A DNA stretch of 40,958 nt from Methyloceanibacter sp. GTDB lineage: Bacteria > Pseudomonadota > Alphaproteobacteria > Rhizobiales > Methyloligellaceae. Positions 1 to 9,938 of the stretch are shown piece by piece. Made by a program: the position numbers and the translations under genes. Each line of letters begins with the position of its first letter. Position 1 is the stretch's first letter. The stretch is taken from NCBI GenBank assembly GCA_030064755.1, contig JASJEH010000023.1, positions 1 to 40,958 of the forward strand. The letters are read 5' to 3'. The notes beneath the pieces are model-generated. The model did no database searches. It saw only the letters and a program-made list of their open reading frames with translations, and was not told the DNA's origin.

Positions 1-1245
1 GTCCCGCTCGATCATATCAGCCAGATGCTCGCCGGCTCCGAGCTCTACACAGGCGCGGCTCTAGACGGGGTGCCGCAGGATGTCAGCGACGAGGAAGTCT
101 CTGCACATCCCGATCCCGGGTCATGCACGATTCTCCCTTGGCAACCTGATGTCGCTTGGTTTGCCAGCGATCTTTGGTGCGAGGGTGCACCGTTCGAGCC
201 ATGTTCGCGCAACATCCTGAAGCGCCAAATCGAGGCTGCTGCGGCGCTTGGTTTTCAGATGAAGTTTGGAATGGAAGCCGAGTTCTTCGTGTTCAAAGAC
301 ACGGAAGATGGCGGCTACGAGCCGCTGTCGCCGCTGCCCCACCTCGATAAGCCCGCCTATGACGGCACGCGGCTCCTGGACAATCTTCCGTGGCTCTCCG
401 ATCTCGTGGACGCGATGAACGGATTAGACTGGGGCGTGTACTCCTTCGACCACGAAGACGGCATCGGTCAGTTCGAGATCGACTTCAACTATGCCGACGC
501 CCTGACGATGGCGGACCGCTATGTGTTTTTCCGCTTCATGGCGAACTCAATTGCCCGGCGCCACGGCGCCTTCGCGACCTTCATGCCCAAGCCGCTCGGG
601 GATCGGGCGGGGTCTGGCGCGCATTTCAATATGTCACTTGCCGATCCACAGACCGGCGAGAACCTCTTTGCCTCGCCGAGCGACTCCCGCGGCAACAAGC
701 TGTCCAAGCTCGGCTACTACTTTCTCGGCGGGCTACTCCGCCACGTACCCGCGATCTGCGCCGTTTGCTCGCCGATGGTCAACAGCTACAAGCGGCTGAT
801 CAAGCAAGGCTCCATGTCTGGGTTCACCTGGGCACCGGTCTTTGCCTGCTATGGAAACAACAACCGCACCAACTCATTGCGCATTCCTCTGGCTGGCGGC
901 CGGGTCGAGCTGCGGCCTGCCGATAGTTCATGTAACCCCTATCTTGGGGCTGCGCTTGCCCTGGCGGCCGGGCTCGAAGGTATTCGGGAGAAGGTGGATC
1001 CCGGCGAGCCGTATCGGGATAACATGTACAAGAAGACGCCCGCGGAACTCGACGCGCTCGGCGTCAAGCTGCTGCCACGCACGCTCGAGGAAGCCGTCGA
1101 TGCCTTCGAGGCCGACCCGCTGACAAAGCACGTCTTCGGGCCGGCCATGCATGAGGCCTGGATCGACTTTAAAAGAGAGGAATGGTCGAGCTATCATAAC
1201 CACGTCTCCGACTGGGAGCGGGAGCGCTACCTCAAGTTCTTTTAG
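1..1245 (+). CDS. Type III glutamine synthetase family protein (GlnT-like), 5' truncated by window edge
   Basis: Frame 1 is open from base 1 (VPLDHISQMLAGSELYTG...). GS catalytic motifs: GMEAEFFVF, DHEDGIGQFEIDF, FMPKPLGDRAGSGAHFNMS, NNRTNSLRIPLAGGRVELRPADSSCNPYL; C-term HNHVSDWERERYLKFF typical of type III GS. Confidence 0.9.
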   Translation, partial: VPLDHISQMLAGSELYTGAALDGVPQDVSDEEVSAHPDPGSCTILPWQPDVAWFASDLWCEGAPFEPCSRNILKRQIEAAAALGFQMKFGMEAEFFVFKDTEDGGYEPLSPLPHLDKPAYDGTRLLDNLPWLSDLVDAMNGLDWGVYSFDHEDGIGQFEIDFNYADALTMADRYVFFRFMANSIARRHGAFATFMPKPLGDRAGSGAHFNMSLADPQTGENLFASPSDSRGNKLSKLGYYFLGGLLRHVPAICAVCSPMVNSYKRLIKQGSMSGFTWAPVFACYGNNNRTNSLRIPLAGGRVELRPADSSCNPYLGAALALAAGLEGIREKVDPGEPYRDNMYKKTPAELDALGVKLLPRTLEEAVDAFEADPLTKHVFGPAMHEAWIDFKREEWSSYHNHVSDWERERYLKFF

Positions 1246-1253
1246 AGGACGTC

Positions 1254-2267
1254 GTGGCTGACGGTGAGATCCAGGAGTTTACGGTCGACCTTGAGCGCCA
1301 AGGCGGCCCAGCGCTTCCCGATGCGCGGCTTGTCTACAAGACCTACGGCACGCTGAACGCGGAGCGGTCGAACGCTATCCTCTTTCCGACACGCTTCGGC
1401 GGAACCCACGAGCAGAATGAGTTTATGATCGGGCCTGGCTACGCGCTCGATCCTGAGCGTTACTTCATCATTGTGCCCAACATGTTTGGCAACGGCGTAT
1501 CGTCATCCCCCTCAAACACGCCGGGTCCTCACGGCGGCGGCGGCTTCCCCAGCATCACGATCTTCGACAATGTGCTGCAGCAGCACCGGCTGGCGACCGA
1601 AGCTTTTGGCATTGAGCGGTTCGCTCTCGTCGTGGGCTGGTCCATGGGTGCGCAACAGGCCTTTCAATGGGCCGCGCTCTTCCCACAAATGGTTTCAAAG
1701 CTCGCCTGCATGTGCGGGACCGCAAAGACGACCGAGCACAATCGCGTCTTTTTGGAGAGTTTGCGCGCGGCCATTGAGGCCGACGAGCGTTTCAGGGACG
1801 GATACTATGACGACCAGCCCCTTGGTGGACTTCGTGCCGTCGGGCGCATCTACGCGGGCTGGGCCTATTCGCAGGACTGGTATCGCGCAAAAGGATATCG
1901 CGCCCTCGGCTTCGAGACCTTCGACGACTACATCACCGGCTATTGGGATGCGCTCTACAAAGAGCGTGACGCCAACAACATCATGGCCATGACGTGGACC
2001 TGGATCCACAACGACATCAGCGCCAACGACAGATTCAATGGCGACATGGGCGCGGCCCTTGGTGCGATTACCGCCAAGACGCTGTTGATGCCATGTATGA
2101 CCGATCTCTACTTCAGAACCGCTGACAGCGAGGACGAGCTGCAACACTTGCAAGACGCGCGGCTCCTAGAGATTCCGTCCATATGGGGTCACATGAGCGG
2201 GGCAGGGCAGCACGAAGCTGACACGCAGTTCATCGATCAGGCGCTAAAGGCCCTGTTGGCCTCCTAG
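1254..2267 (+). CDS. Alpha/beta hydrolase, homoserine O-acetyltransferase (MetX)-like
   Basis: 337 aa, GTG start 8 nt after the GS stop; nucleophile elbow GWSMGAQQA, MetX-like N-term (ARLVYKTYGTLN...NAILFPTRFGG), C-term His (SIWGHMSGAG). Confidence 0.85.
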   Translation: MADGEIQEFTVDLERQGGPALPDARLVYKTYGTLNAERSNAILFPTRFGGTHEQNEFMIGPGYALDPERYFIIVPNMFGNGVSSSPSNTPGPHGGGGFPSITIFDNVLQQHRLATEAFGIERFALVVGWSMGAQQAFQWAALFPQMVSKLACMCGTAKTTEHNRVFLESLRAAIEADERFRDGYYDDQPLGGLRAVGRIYAGWAYSQDWYRAKGYRALGFETFDDYITGYWDALYKERDANNIMAMTWTWIHNDISANDRFNGDMGAALGAITAKTLLMPCMTDLYFRTADSEDELQHLQDARLLEIPSIWGHMSGAGQHEADTQFIDQALKALLAS

Positions 2268-2463
2268 TTCGCATTAACGATGACCAGCGCCGACGCTGGC
2301 CAGGGAGGTCGAGCCTCCATCAAATCCAGGTTATGGACGTGCCCCAGCCTGGCCCCAATCCGCCCAAGCCCCTAGATTTGGCTGGAGAAACTGTTGGTGG
2401 GACCGCCTGACCTTTCCTCATCGTAATGTTCTGAGCGGTGGGCCTGGATTACCATTGGCGGCA

Positions 2464-3609
2464 ATGTCCAAAGGCAGATTCGAGAACTCGATGAACCAGC
2501 GCTTGAAAACGACAGAACGCGGGAGTTTCGATGTACGCGGCCTTGCGCTGTGCATGCTCCTGTTCGTCGTTGTTTTTCTTGGGCTCTCGCCCAAGACGCC
2601 CTCGCAGGCACAAATCATCCCGCCGGTCGAGACGGAGACAGTCCGTGAGTCGCCCGTGATCCAAAAGCTCGAACTGTCCGGGAGCGTGTCCTCACCCCAC
2701 GCCTCCCAAATCTCGACCTTGGTCCCGGGACTGGTGAGCCGCGTTCTCCACGACAGCGGCACCCACGTGAAACAGGGCGATATCCTGCTGCAACTGGACT
2801 CGGAGCTTGAGGAGGCCGCCTACGAACAGGCGGTAGCGCAAACCAAGCAAGCCGAAGGCGAGGTCAAAGACGCGAAGCGTCGCCTGGATATCGCAGCCAG
2901 CCTCGCCAAGCGAAAGTACGGCCCGCAGAACGAGGTTGATGCGCGCTCCGCGGAAGTCGAGATCGACATTGCAACCCACGACGGCTTTCGCGCCGAGCAG
3001 AAACGCCGGGCTGTTATTCTCGACCGCCACACATTGAAGGCTCCGTTCGATGGCGTGATATCAAGACGCATGGTCGAAGTCGGTCAGTGGGTAACGCCGG
3101 GGACCGCCGTGTTCGAGTTGGTCGCGATGAGAAACTTTCGGGTCGACGTTCCAGTCCCCCAATACCACTACGCACGCCTCCGCGAGGGCGCGGACGTCGC
3201 ACTTGAGATTGACACACTTCCGGGCGAACAGATTCCGGCCAAGATTGGCGCGCTAATCCCGGTGAGCGATCCGGACGCACGGACCTTCACGCTTCGCGTC
3301 TTGCCCACGCGCGAGAACATTCCCATCGCGCCGGGCATGTCGGCTCGCGTCCTCGTAGATCTCGATACGGGAGCGCGCGACGTGGTGGTGAGCCGCGATG
3401 CACTGATCCGCTATCCAGACGGGAGGATCACCGTTTGGGTTGTAAAGGACGACGGAGACAAAATGAGCGTAAGCGAGCGGCGCGTGGAGATTGGACTCTC
3501 ATTCGACGGACTGGTGCAGGTGCTCTCTGGTCTGGAAGAAGGAGAGCGCGTCGTCGTGCGCGGCAACGAGTCCTTGCGCGAAGGGCAAGCCGTCCGGCTG
3601 GCGAGCTAA
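2464..3609 (+). CDS. RND efflux periplasmic adaptor subunit (HlyD/MFP family)
   Basis: N-terminal signal/TM segment, lipoyl-like halves (VPGLVSRVLHDSGTHVKQGDILLQLDSELEEAAYEQA; LKAPFDGVISRRMVEVGQWVTPGTAVFELV), followed by an RND permease. ORF track start 2455; ATG at 2464 also possible. Confidence 0.9.
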   Translation: MSKGRFENSMNQRLKTTERGSFDVRGLALCMLLFVVVFLGLSPKTPSQAQIIPPVETETVRESPVIQKLELSGSVSSPHASQISTLVPGLVSRVLHDSGTHVKQGDILLQLDSELEEAAYEQAVAQTKQAEGEVKDAKRRLDIAASLAKRKYGPQNEVDARSAEVEIDIATHDGFRAEQKRRAVILDRHTLKAPFDGVISRRMVEVGQWVTPGTAVFELVAMRNFRVDVPVPQYHYARLREGADVALEIDTLPGEQIPAKIGALIPVSDPDARTFTLRVLPTRENIPIAPGMSARVLVDLDTGARDVVVSRDALIRYPDGRITVWVVKDDGDKMSVSERRVEIGLSFDGLVQVLSGLEEGERVVVRGNESLREGQAVRLAS

Positions 3610-3635
3610 CACACTTGGCAAGAGTATGACCTTCG

Positions 3636-6600
3636 ATGTTTGAGCGGATCATCCAGCGCGGAACTTTGGTGACAGTCATCGCGCTTATCGTATGCGTGCT
3701 CGGCATCGTCGCGGCCTTCCGTATTCCAATCCAGATGATCCCAGATCTCGAGGTCCGCACGGTCACCGTTCAAACGCGCTGGCCCGGTGCCACGCCCCAG
3801 GATGTCGAAAAAGAGATCATCATTGAGCAGGAGGAGTACCTTCGTTCCATCCCAAGTCTTGAGCGGATCATCTCTCGCTCTTCCAGCGGCGAGGCCCGGA
3901 TAGAGCTTGAGTTCCCCTTCGACATAGATCTCAACGAGACTCTTATCCGCATCAACAATGCGCTGAGCCAAGTGCCCTCCTACCCGGAAGACGTTGACCA
4001 ACCGCGCGTGCGGGCGAGTTCGTTTAGCGCAAACGCCTTCATGTATCTCCGGGTCACACCGCTTCCAGGCAATCCACGTCATTTGGATCTGCCGATGATG
4101 CGAGACTTCGTCGATGACTACGTGCGTGCGCGGCTCGAGAGCATACCCGATGTCTCGGATGTCAGTCTCTGGGGCGGCGCCCAGAAACAGATTCAGATTC
4201 TATTCGACCCTGCGGCGCTGGCGGAAAGGAAGATCTCCTTGACCGATGTACGCCGCGCGGTTGCGGATCGTAATCGCGACACCTCGGGCGGCGAAATCGA
4301 CAGCGGCAAGCGGCGCTATCTATTGCGAACGATCGGACGCTTCGACGATCCCGAGGACCTGAAGGAACTCATCATCGACCGGCGAGGCGACAATATTATT
4401 CGGCTTGAGGACGTGGCCGACGTCCAGCTTGGCCATTTCGAAATCTATACACGCGCTTATTTGAATGAGCGACCAGGCATCTTTCTGTCGGTTCGCCGAG
4501 AGGCCGGCTCCAACGTCATTGCGATCAAAGACGCCGTGGTGAAAGAGATGGAGGCGATCAATCGAGAGGTTTTGGTTCCAGCGGGCATGGAACTCAATCT
4601 GACGGCGGACGATGTCACCTATGTCCAAGCGTCGATCCGTAACGTTTGGACGAATCTTTCCATCGGCGCAGCCCTGGCGACGCTAGTGATGTTCTTGTTT
4701 CTGCGTTCGGCCAAAGCCACCGTAATTGGCGTTATCGGAATCCCGATCTGTACCATCGCAGCCTTTATTGGACTGCTTCTCGCCGGTCGCACAATCAATG
4801 TGATTTCACTGGCCGGGGTTGCCTTCGCGATCGGCATGACTCTGGACAACACGATTGTCGTGCTCGAAAGCATTGATCTTGAGCGACGACGGGGCTTGGG
4901 GAGACTCAAAGGCGCGATTGAGGGCGTGCGCAAGGTGTGGCCTGCCATTCTTGCCTCGACGCTGACGACCGTCCTCGTTTTTGTCCCGATCATCTTCATT
5001 CAGGAGGAAGCCGGACAGCTCTATTCCGATATCGCCATTGCGGTTTCGGCCTCCATTCTCGCGTCAATGCTCGTCGCCATCACGATCGTCCCGACTGCGG
5101 CCGCGCATTTCGATCTGACGCCCACGGACAACAAGACCGTGGACGCGGCCGACGGCGCCCTTGTGAGCGGCGTGGGCTGGCTCATGGCGACAGCGGTCAG
5201 GCGTACGTTCTGCATCTTGGGCGTTGCGGGCGCGAGCGCCGCCATCATTCTGATGCTGACGCCGCCAGCGGAGTATCTCCCCGAGGGCGAGGAGCCAAAA
5301 ATGTTCGCGCGGCTGAACGCCCCGCCGGGCTACAACCTCGAGACGATGGAGGAGATTGGAACGGACCTCCAGGAGTGGCTGCTGCCCTACGTCGAAGATG
5401 ACCCAGAGCGCTTTCAGGCCGGCAAGGCGGAGGTCCCCGCCATCAAGTATTTCTTCTTGATGGTGGAGGCGAGCGGAATCCGCATCATCGCCGAGACCGT
5501 CAATCCACGTGACATCACAAAGCTCATGGCGGCCGTGAGCGAGAGATTCCAGACTTATCCTGGGATGCGAGGGTTCGTGTCCCGCGGTTCGATCATCACC
5601 AGCAATGACGGCGGGACACGCAGCGTCAGCGTCGACATCGCGGGACCCAGCCTCGAAGAGGTCTATGCTGTCGCGGCAAGCGCCTACCGCCGAGCCGGTG
5701 AGATTTTCGACAATCCCCGCATTCAAGCGGAGCCGGCGACGCTCAGCCTGTCTCAGCCTCTGATCGAGGTGCGCCCGAAATGGGAGCGCGCGGCGGAGCT
5801 TGGCATGTCCGCGGCCGATGTCGGCTTCACAGTCGCGGCGCTCACAGACGGCGCCTATGTGGGCGAGTTCTTCCGCGGCGATGAGAAGATCGACATCTAT
5901 TTCTACAGCAGGGATGCGTTCGACACCTCTCTCGACTCGCTCCCGCAGATGCCGGTGTACACGCCACAGGGGGCCATCGTTCCGCTGTCCTCGGTGGCCG
6001 ATGTTCGGGAGACGGTAGATACGAATACGATCCGCCGCATAGACGGTCGGCGAACCGTCACGCTGAACATCATACCGCCGAGCGATATCGCCCTTGAAAC
6101 AGGTGTCGGCATCGTTCAGGAGCAACTGATCAATCACCTCAAACGTGCGGGTGACGTCCCCTTCGAAGTGAGCATGACGATCTCGGGCGCATCGGACGAC
6201 CTGAATGCGACGCGCGATGCACTTGCCGGAAACTACCTGGTCGCAGTCGTGGTCATTTACCTCTTGCTCGTCGCCATCTTCACCCATTGGGGTTATCCGC
6301 TACTGATCATGACGACGATCCCGCTTGGCGTGGCCGGCGGGCTCGTTGGGCTCGCGCTGATGAACTGGGTCGGTACGATCCTGCCGCGGTTTGGGCTCGA
6401 CCCGCTGGTGCAGCCATTCGACATGATCACCATGCTCGGTTTCCTCATTCTGATGGGAACCGTGGTGAACAATCCTATTTTGATCGTTGACCGCGCTCTG
6501 TCCAACGTGCGTGAGAAGGCCATGCGCGCAAGACAGGCGGTGATGGAAGCAGTCTCCTCGCGGCTTCGCCCGATCGCCATGTCGACGGTCACCACGATCT

Positions 6601-6815
6601 GCGGCCTTGCCCCGCTCGTGTTCATTCCGGGTGCGGGCACAGAGCTCTATCGCGGCGTCGGCGCGATTGTCCTATTCGGCATTCTCGGCACGGCGATTGT
6701 GACGCTCACCTTCCTGCCGGCGCTTTCGATCACCGTGTTCCGTCTGGCTGGCTATGGCAAGGAGACAGATACGCGCTCTTCCTCGCCTGCCCCCTCGCCC
6801 GCACCGGGCGAGTAA
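3636..6815 (+). CDS. RND family efflux transporter permease (AcrB/MexB-type)
   Basis: 1059 aa; FERIIQRGTLVTVIALIVCVLGIVAAFRIPIQMIPDLE, WPGATPQDVEKEI, TM4-like AIGMTLDNTIVVLESI, second-half GTVVNNPILIVD. Confidence 0.95.
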   Translation: MFERIIQRGTLVTVIALIVCVLGIVAAFRIPIQMIPDLEVRTVTVQTRWPGATPQDVEKEIIIEQEEYLRSIPSLERIISRSSSGEARIELEFPFDIDLNETLIRINNALSQVPSYPEDVDQPRVRASSFSANAFMYLRVTPLPGNPRHLDLPMMRDFVDDYVRARLESIPDVSDVSLWGGAQKQIQILFDPAALAERKISLTDVRRAVADRNRDTSGGEIDSGKRRYLLRTIGRFDDPEDLKELIIDRRGDNIIRLEDVADVQLGHFEIYTRAYLNERPGIFLSVRREAGSNVIAIKDAVVKEMEAINREVLVPAGMELNLTADDVTYVQASIRNVWTNLSIGAALATLVMFLFLRSAKATVIGVIGIPICTIAAFIGLLLAGRTINVISLAGVAFAIGMTLDNTIVVLESIDLERRRGLGRLKGAIEGVRKVWPAILASTLTTVLVFVPIIFIQEEAGQLYSDIAIAVSASILASMLVAITIVPTAAAHFDLTPTDNKTVDAADGALVSGVGWLMATAVRRTFCILGVAGASAAIILMLTPPAEYLPEGEEPKMFARLNAPPGYNLETMEEIGTDLQEWLLPYVEDDPERFQAGKAEVPAIKYFFLMVEASGIRIIAETVNPRDITKLMAAVSERFQTYPGMRGFVSRGSIITSNDGGTRSVSVDIAGPSLEEVYAVAASAYRRAGEIFDNPRIQAEPATLSLSQPLIEVRPKWERAAELGMSAADVGFTVAALTDGAYVGEFFRGDEKIDIYFYSRDAFDTSLDSLPQMPVYTPQGAIVPLSSVADVRETVDTNTIRRIDGRRTVTLNIIPPSDIALETGVGIVQEQLINHLKRAGDVPFEVSMTISGASDDLNATRDALAGNYLVAVVVIYLLLVAIFTHWGYPLLIMTTIPLGVAGGLVGLALMNWVGTILPRFGLDPLVQPFDMITMLGFLILMGTVVNNPILIVDRALSNVREKAMRARQAVMEAVSSRLRPIAMSTVTTICGLAPLVFIPGAGTELYRGVGAIVLFGILGTAIVTLTFLPALSITVFRLAGYGKETDTRSSSPAPSPAPGE

Positions 6816-6872
6816 CGCAGACGCGCGCAAGCGCGGTGTCACGAGACGCTCGTGTAAACAATGCGGAAAAGT

Positions 6873-6949
6873 TGGCGCGCCGGGGAAGATTCGAACTCCC
6901 GACCCCCAGATTCGTAGTCTGGTGCTCTATCCAGCTGAGCTACCGGCGC
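6873..6949 (-). tRNA. tRNA-Arg (anticodon ACG), CCA encoded
   Basis: Reverse complement GCGCCGG TA GCTC AGCTGGAT AGAGC A CCAGA CTACGAA TCTGG ... GGGAG TTCGAAT CTTCC CCGGCGC G CCA; all four stems pair; loop CT-ACG-AA. Confidence 0.97.
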
Positions 6950-7188
6950 AAAATTGAGGAACCGCAATAAGTTGGCGGCTCGGCACATCAAGGGGCGTGC
7001 CGTGTCCGGCTCCCTCAAGACCCGCCTAGGTAATACCTTAGGTGTTTGATAGCAAGGCCATTGCGCGAAACTTGGCTCAAATCGGCTCCGAGTGATAGAG
7101 CGAAGCGCGTGAGGGCCCAAGCCCCATGTTGACGTACGCTGAAACGCCGCTCCACGAGGCTCCCAGATAACCGCGCCTGAAGAAAACA

Positions 7189-7614
7189 ATGTCCGGGACG
7201 AACCAACCTGATTTTCTGAAGAAGCCGCTCGACGAGATGAGCGAGCAAGAATGGGAATCCCTATGCGACGGCTGTGGGCTCTGCTGTCAGATCAGGGCAG
7301 AAGATATCGACACGGGCGAAATCGTGCTGTCCAACGCAGCTTGCCGCTTGCTTTGCTTGGACAGCGTGCGCTGCACGGACTACGCAAACCGTCGCGCCAG
7401 GGTCGCAGATTGCGTCAAGATCACGCCCCAAAATGTCTCTGAGCTGAACTGGCTGCCCCATACATGCGCTTACCGCATGGTGTACCGAGGGGAGCCGCTA
7501 GAGGATTGGCACCATCTCGTCTGCGGCGACAAAAACCGTGTCCACGAAGATGGCCCCTCGATGAGAGATGAGCTTGTCAGCGAGGACTCCGTTGACTGGA
7601 GCGAATGGGAATAG
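7189..7614 (+). CDS. YcgN/UPF0260-type cysteine cluster protein
   Basis: 141 aa; EWESLCDGCGLCCQ...CRLLCLDSVRCTDYANRRARVADCVKITP...LNWLPHTCAYR...LEDWHHLVCGD is characteristic of the YcgN family. Confidence 0.9.
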   Translation: MSGTNQPDFLKKPLDEMSEQEWESLCDGCGLCCQIRAEDIDTGEIVLSNAACRLLCLDSVRCTDYANRRARVADCVKITPQNVSELNWLPHTCAYRMVYRGEPLEDWHHLVCGDKNRVHEDGPSMRDELVSEDSVDWSEWE

Positions 7615-7701
7615 GGCACGTCGAATAGCCTCGACGGAGGCAGACAACCCGACACACTTTTCGGCTATAGTCAGGACCACAACTGCCAAGGGAGAAACAC
7701 C

Positions 7702-8073
7702 ATGACTCGATACGTTTCTGGATGGGCCGCCACGATCGCTGCGGCGGCGATGGCTCTGACACTCGCCGGCTGCGATCCCGCAACCGAAGGCGACTCCGGC
7801 GCGGAGAGCAGCGCATTTGTCGGCAGCTACACGACCAAGGATACGCAGGGCAACGATATGTCGGTCACCCTGGACGCACAGGGTTCGGCCACGGGCAAGC
7901 GGCTGGACCAAGACCTCTCCGGTTCGTGGAAGGTCGAGGGTAACACCGTCTCGATCAACTGGAACGACGGCTGGGTGACCAAGATCACCAAAGACGGCGA
8001 CAGCTACAGCAAGACGGCATTCAAGGACGGCAAGGAAGAAGGCAGCAAGGTACCGGCGGAGAAGGCAAAGTAA
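7702..8073 (+). CDS. Small secreted lipoprotein
   Basis: 123 aa; signal peptide with lipobox LAGC (AAAAMALTLAGCDP); SD-like gggaga upstream of ATG. Confidence 0.75.
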   Translation: MTRYVSGWAATIAAAAMALTLAGCDPATEGDSGAESSAFVGSYTTKDTQGNDMSVTLDAQGSATGKRLDQDLSGSWKVEGNTVSINWNDGWVTKITKDGDSYSKTAFKDGKEEGSKVPAEKAK

Positions 8074-8100
8074 GCCGGAAACCCGAACGCGCAATCTCGC

Positions 8101-9561
8101 CTAAGCACGGCGGCGTCGCGCCCGCTCCAGTTCTACGACAACGTCGGGAATTGTGATGCGGAACGTGGCGCCGCCGTCGTTGTTGACCAGTTCGATCTGG
8201 CCGCCATGGGCTGCTACCAACTCGGCTGAAATCGCCAAACCTAGCCCTGAGCCGCCTTTCCGGGCGACGGTCTGGAAGGCTTGGAACAGACGCTTGCGCG
8301 CTTGTTCGGGAACGCCGGGCCCCGTATCCGAGACATCAATTGTCACCACCGCCCCGTCCCGGCGGGCGAAAACGCGGATCGCTCCGATGCGGTCAGGTTC
8401 GCTCTCGAAAGCCTGAACCGCATTACGGCAGAGATTTGCAAGAACCCGGTAAAGCTGGTCGCGGTCAGCGTCGACCTCAAGGCCCTCTTCGAGTTTCGCC
8501 TCCCAGTCGATAGCCCCCGGCCGGGGCAGCGCAAGGGCGTCACCGACCTCGAACACAAGCGGCGCCAGTGCAAAGCGCATGCGATTAGGTGGCGTCTCTT
8601 GGGCCTGTCCGAAATCGAGGGTTTGTACGCAAAGACGGATCGCCCGGTCGAGCGACGCAATCAGCTTCGGTACGAGGCGCTGCACGGTCGGGTCTTTAAC
8701 TTCTGCGAGGCGGTCGGAAAGGAGCTGCGCGCTTGCCAACATATTGCGAAGGTCATGACTGATTTTGCTCACGGCAAGACCCAGCGCCGCCAAACGTGTC
8801 TTCTGTGACAGTGTCTGGGAGAGCTCGTTCTGCATCGCGGCGAGCTCACGCTCGGCCGTGCCGATCTCGTCGCGCCTCTTGGAGGGAGCGATGATCCGGC
8901 TCGGATCCTCCGGTTGTTCGGCGAACCGAACCATGTTGCGCGTGAGTTGCGTCATTGGCTTCACCAGCAGCCAGTCGAGTGCCAGGAAGACAAGGGTCGC
9001 CGTGATGATGGAGATCAGAATCGACAGGCCGAGAATGTTGAGCCCGAACGTCTGCATTGCGGCCTTGAGGGGCGCCTCATCCAACACGACGTCGACCATC
9101 CCGCCTGGGCTAAAATCGGGCTCGCCTACAACGCGGATCACGCGGTTGCCAGGCCGGACATAAACCATGAGAGCGTCCGCAATGAGCTCGGCCCATGACG
9201 CATCGCGCAAATCATAGGTCTCGACTTCCTCTGGCGTCTCCACCTGTACGATGAGCACGCGCTGGTCTTCATGCTTCACCGAAATCGCCTTGACGCCCGC
9301 GCGCTCCAAGAGCTCCTCTCGCAGCTTCTCGGGAAGCTGCCCGTCGGGCGCGGCTTCCGCTGCCACCGACGCGATCTGCGCAGCCTGCAACCGCTCCATT
9401 AGCCATTGCTTGCGAAAGTTGGAGACCGACGGAACGAAGACAAGGACTTCAGCCACCATCACAAACAAGATGGTCAGCAGAAGGAGCTTCGTGGACAGCC
9501 CGGCAACAGCCCGGGTCATCGGCGAGGAAGCAAGGTTCTTGCGCTCAGTTTGGTCGTTCAC
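8101..9561 (-). CDS. Sensor histidine kinase (two TM, HAMP-like, HATPase)
   Basis: 486 aa, GTG start; H-box SKISHDLRNMLAS, N-box NLCRNAVQAF, G1 VSDTGPGVPEQARKRLFQAF, G2 GGSGLGLAISAELVAAHGG. Confidence 0.93.
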   Translation of the reverse strand: MNDQTERKNLASSPMTRAVAGLSTKLLLLTILFVMVAEVLVFVPSVSNFRKQWLMERLQAAQIASVAAEAAPDGQLPEKLREELLERAGVKAISVKHEDQRVLIVQVETPEEVETYDLRDASWAELIADALMVYVRPGNRVIRVVGEPDFSPGGMVDVVLDEAPLKAAMQTFGLNILGLSILISIITATLVFLALDWLLVKPMTQLTRNMVRFAEQPEDPSRIIAPSKRRDEIGTAERELAAMQNELSQTLSQKTRLAALGLAVSKISHDLRNMLASAQLLSDRLAEVKDPTVQRLVPKLIASLDRAIRLCVQTLDFGQAQETPPNRMRFALAPLVFEVGDALALPRPGAIDWEAKLEEGLEVDADRDQLYRVLANLCRNAVQAFESEPDRIGAIRVFARRDGAVVTIDVSDTGPGVPEQARKRLFQAFQTVARKGGSGLGLAISAELVAAHGGQIELVNNDGGATFRITIPDVVVELERARRRRA

Positions 9562-9878
9562 CGGCTATGCTCTTCACTGAGGCTCAAGCGCATCGGCGCC
9601 TGGCTAAGCTGATAGCGTTTCACCATAATACCCCTAATTGAGGCAATAATCCTCGCCTTATGATCGTTCTTGAACACAGCCTTGACGGGGTCGCCCTTGA
9701 TGTTCCAGGTGCTCGAGTCCTGCAGGGCCGGAGCAACTTCGTACTCCATATGGAGCAGAGTATGGGCAAACGATCTGCTGTCCATCAAAGGAGGCGAGGC
9801 TGCTCGTTTTTGATCAGGCTCACTTCCGGCAGCATAGTCGCAACGTCGTTCGCGGCTACCAGGAACACCGTCGGTCAA
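9558..9878 (-). CDS. Uncertain small ORF upstream of and overlapping the histidine kinase start
   Basis: Stop TGA overlaps the kinase GTG (GTGA, 9558-9561), suggesting coupling; only a TTG start at 9878 or an internal ATG at 9785; no recognised family. Confidence 0.25.
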   Translation of the reverse strand: MTDGVPGSRERRCDYAAGSEPDQKRAASPPLMDSRSFAHTLLHMEYEVAPALQDSSTWNIKGDPVKAVFKNDHKARIIASIRGIMVKRYQLSQAPMRLSLSEEHSR

Positions 9879-9938
9879 ATAGATGGATAGCGTCGGTGGT
9901 CATTCTCGCTGGGAATGTGCTCAACGTGAGCTAGACCC

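Noticed and set aside
2284-2299. CCAGCG-CCGA-CGCTGG hairpin after the MetX-like gene
   Set aside because: Short stem without T-run; cannot be called a terminator from sequence alone.
5064-6287. 407-aa antisense ORF inside the RND permease
   Set aside because: High-GC shadow ORF; the sense strand encodes an unmistakable conserved permease and this translation has no protein-like family features.
6835-6872. CACGAG-ACG-CTCGTG hairpin between the RND operon and tRNA-Arg as a terminator
   Set aside because: Stem is only 6 bp and no T-run follows on either strand.
6839-7189. Minus-strand ORF containing PVAQLDRAPDYESGGREFESSPAR and plus-strand ORF 6754-6957 containing GKIRTPDPQIRSLVLYPAELPAQ
   Set aside because: These are the well-known spurious translations of a tRNA gene (here tRNA-Arg) and its complement, not proteins.
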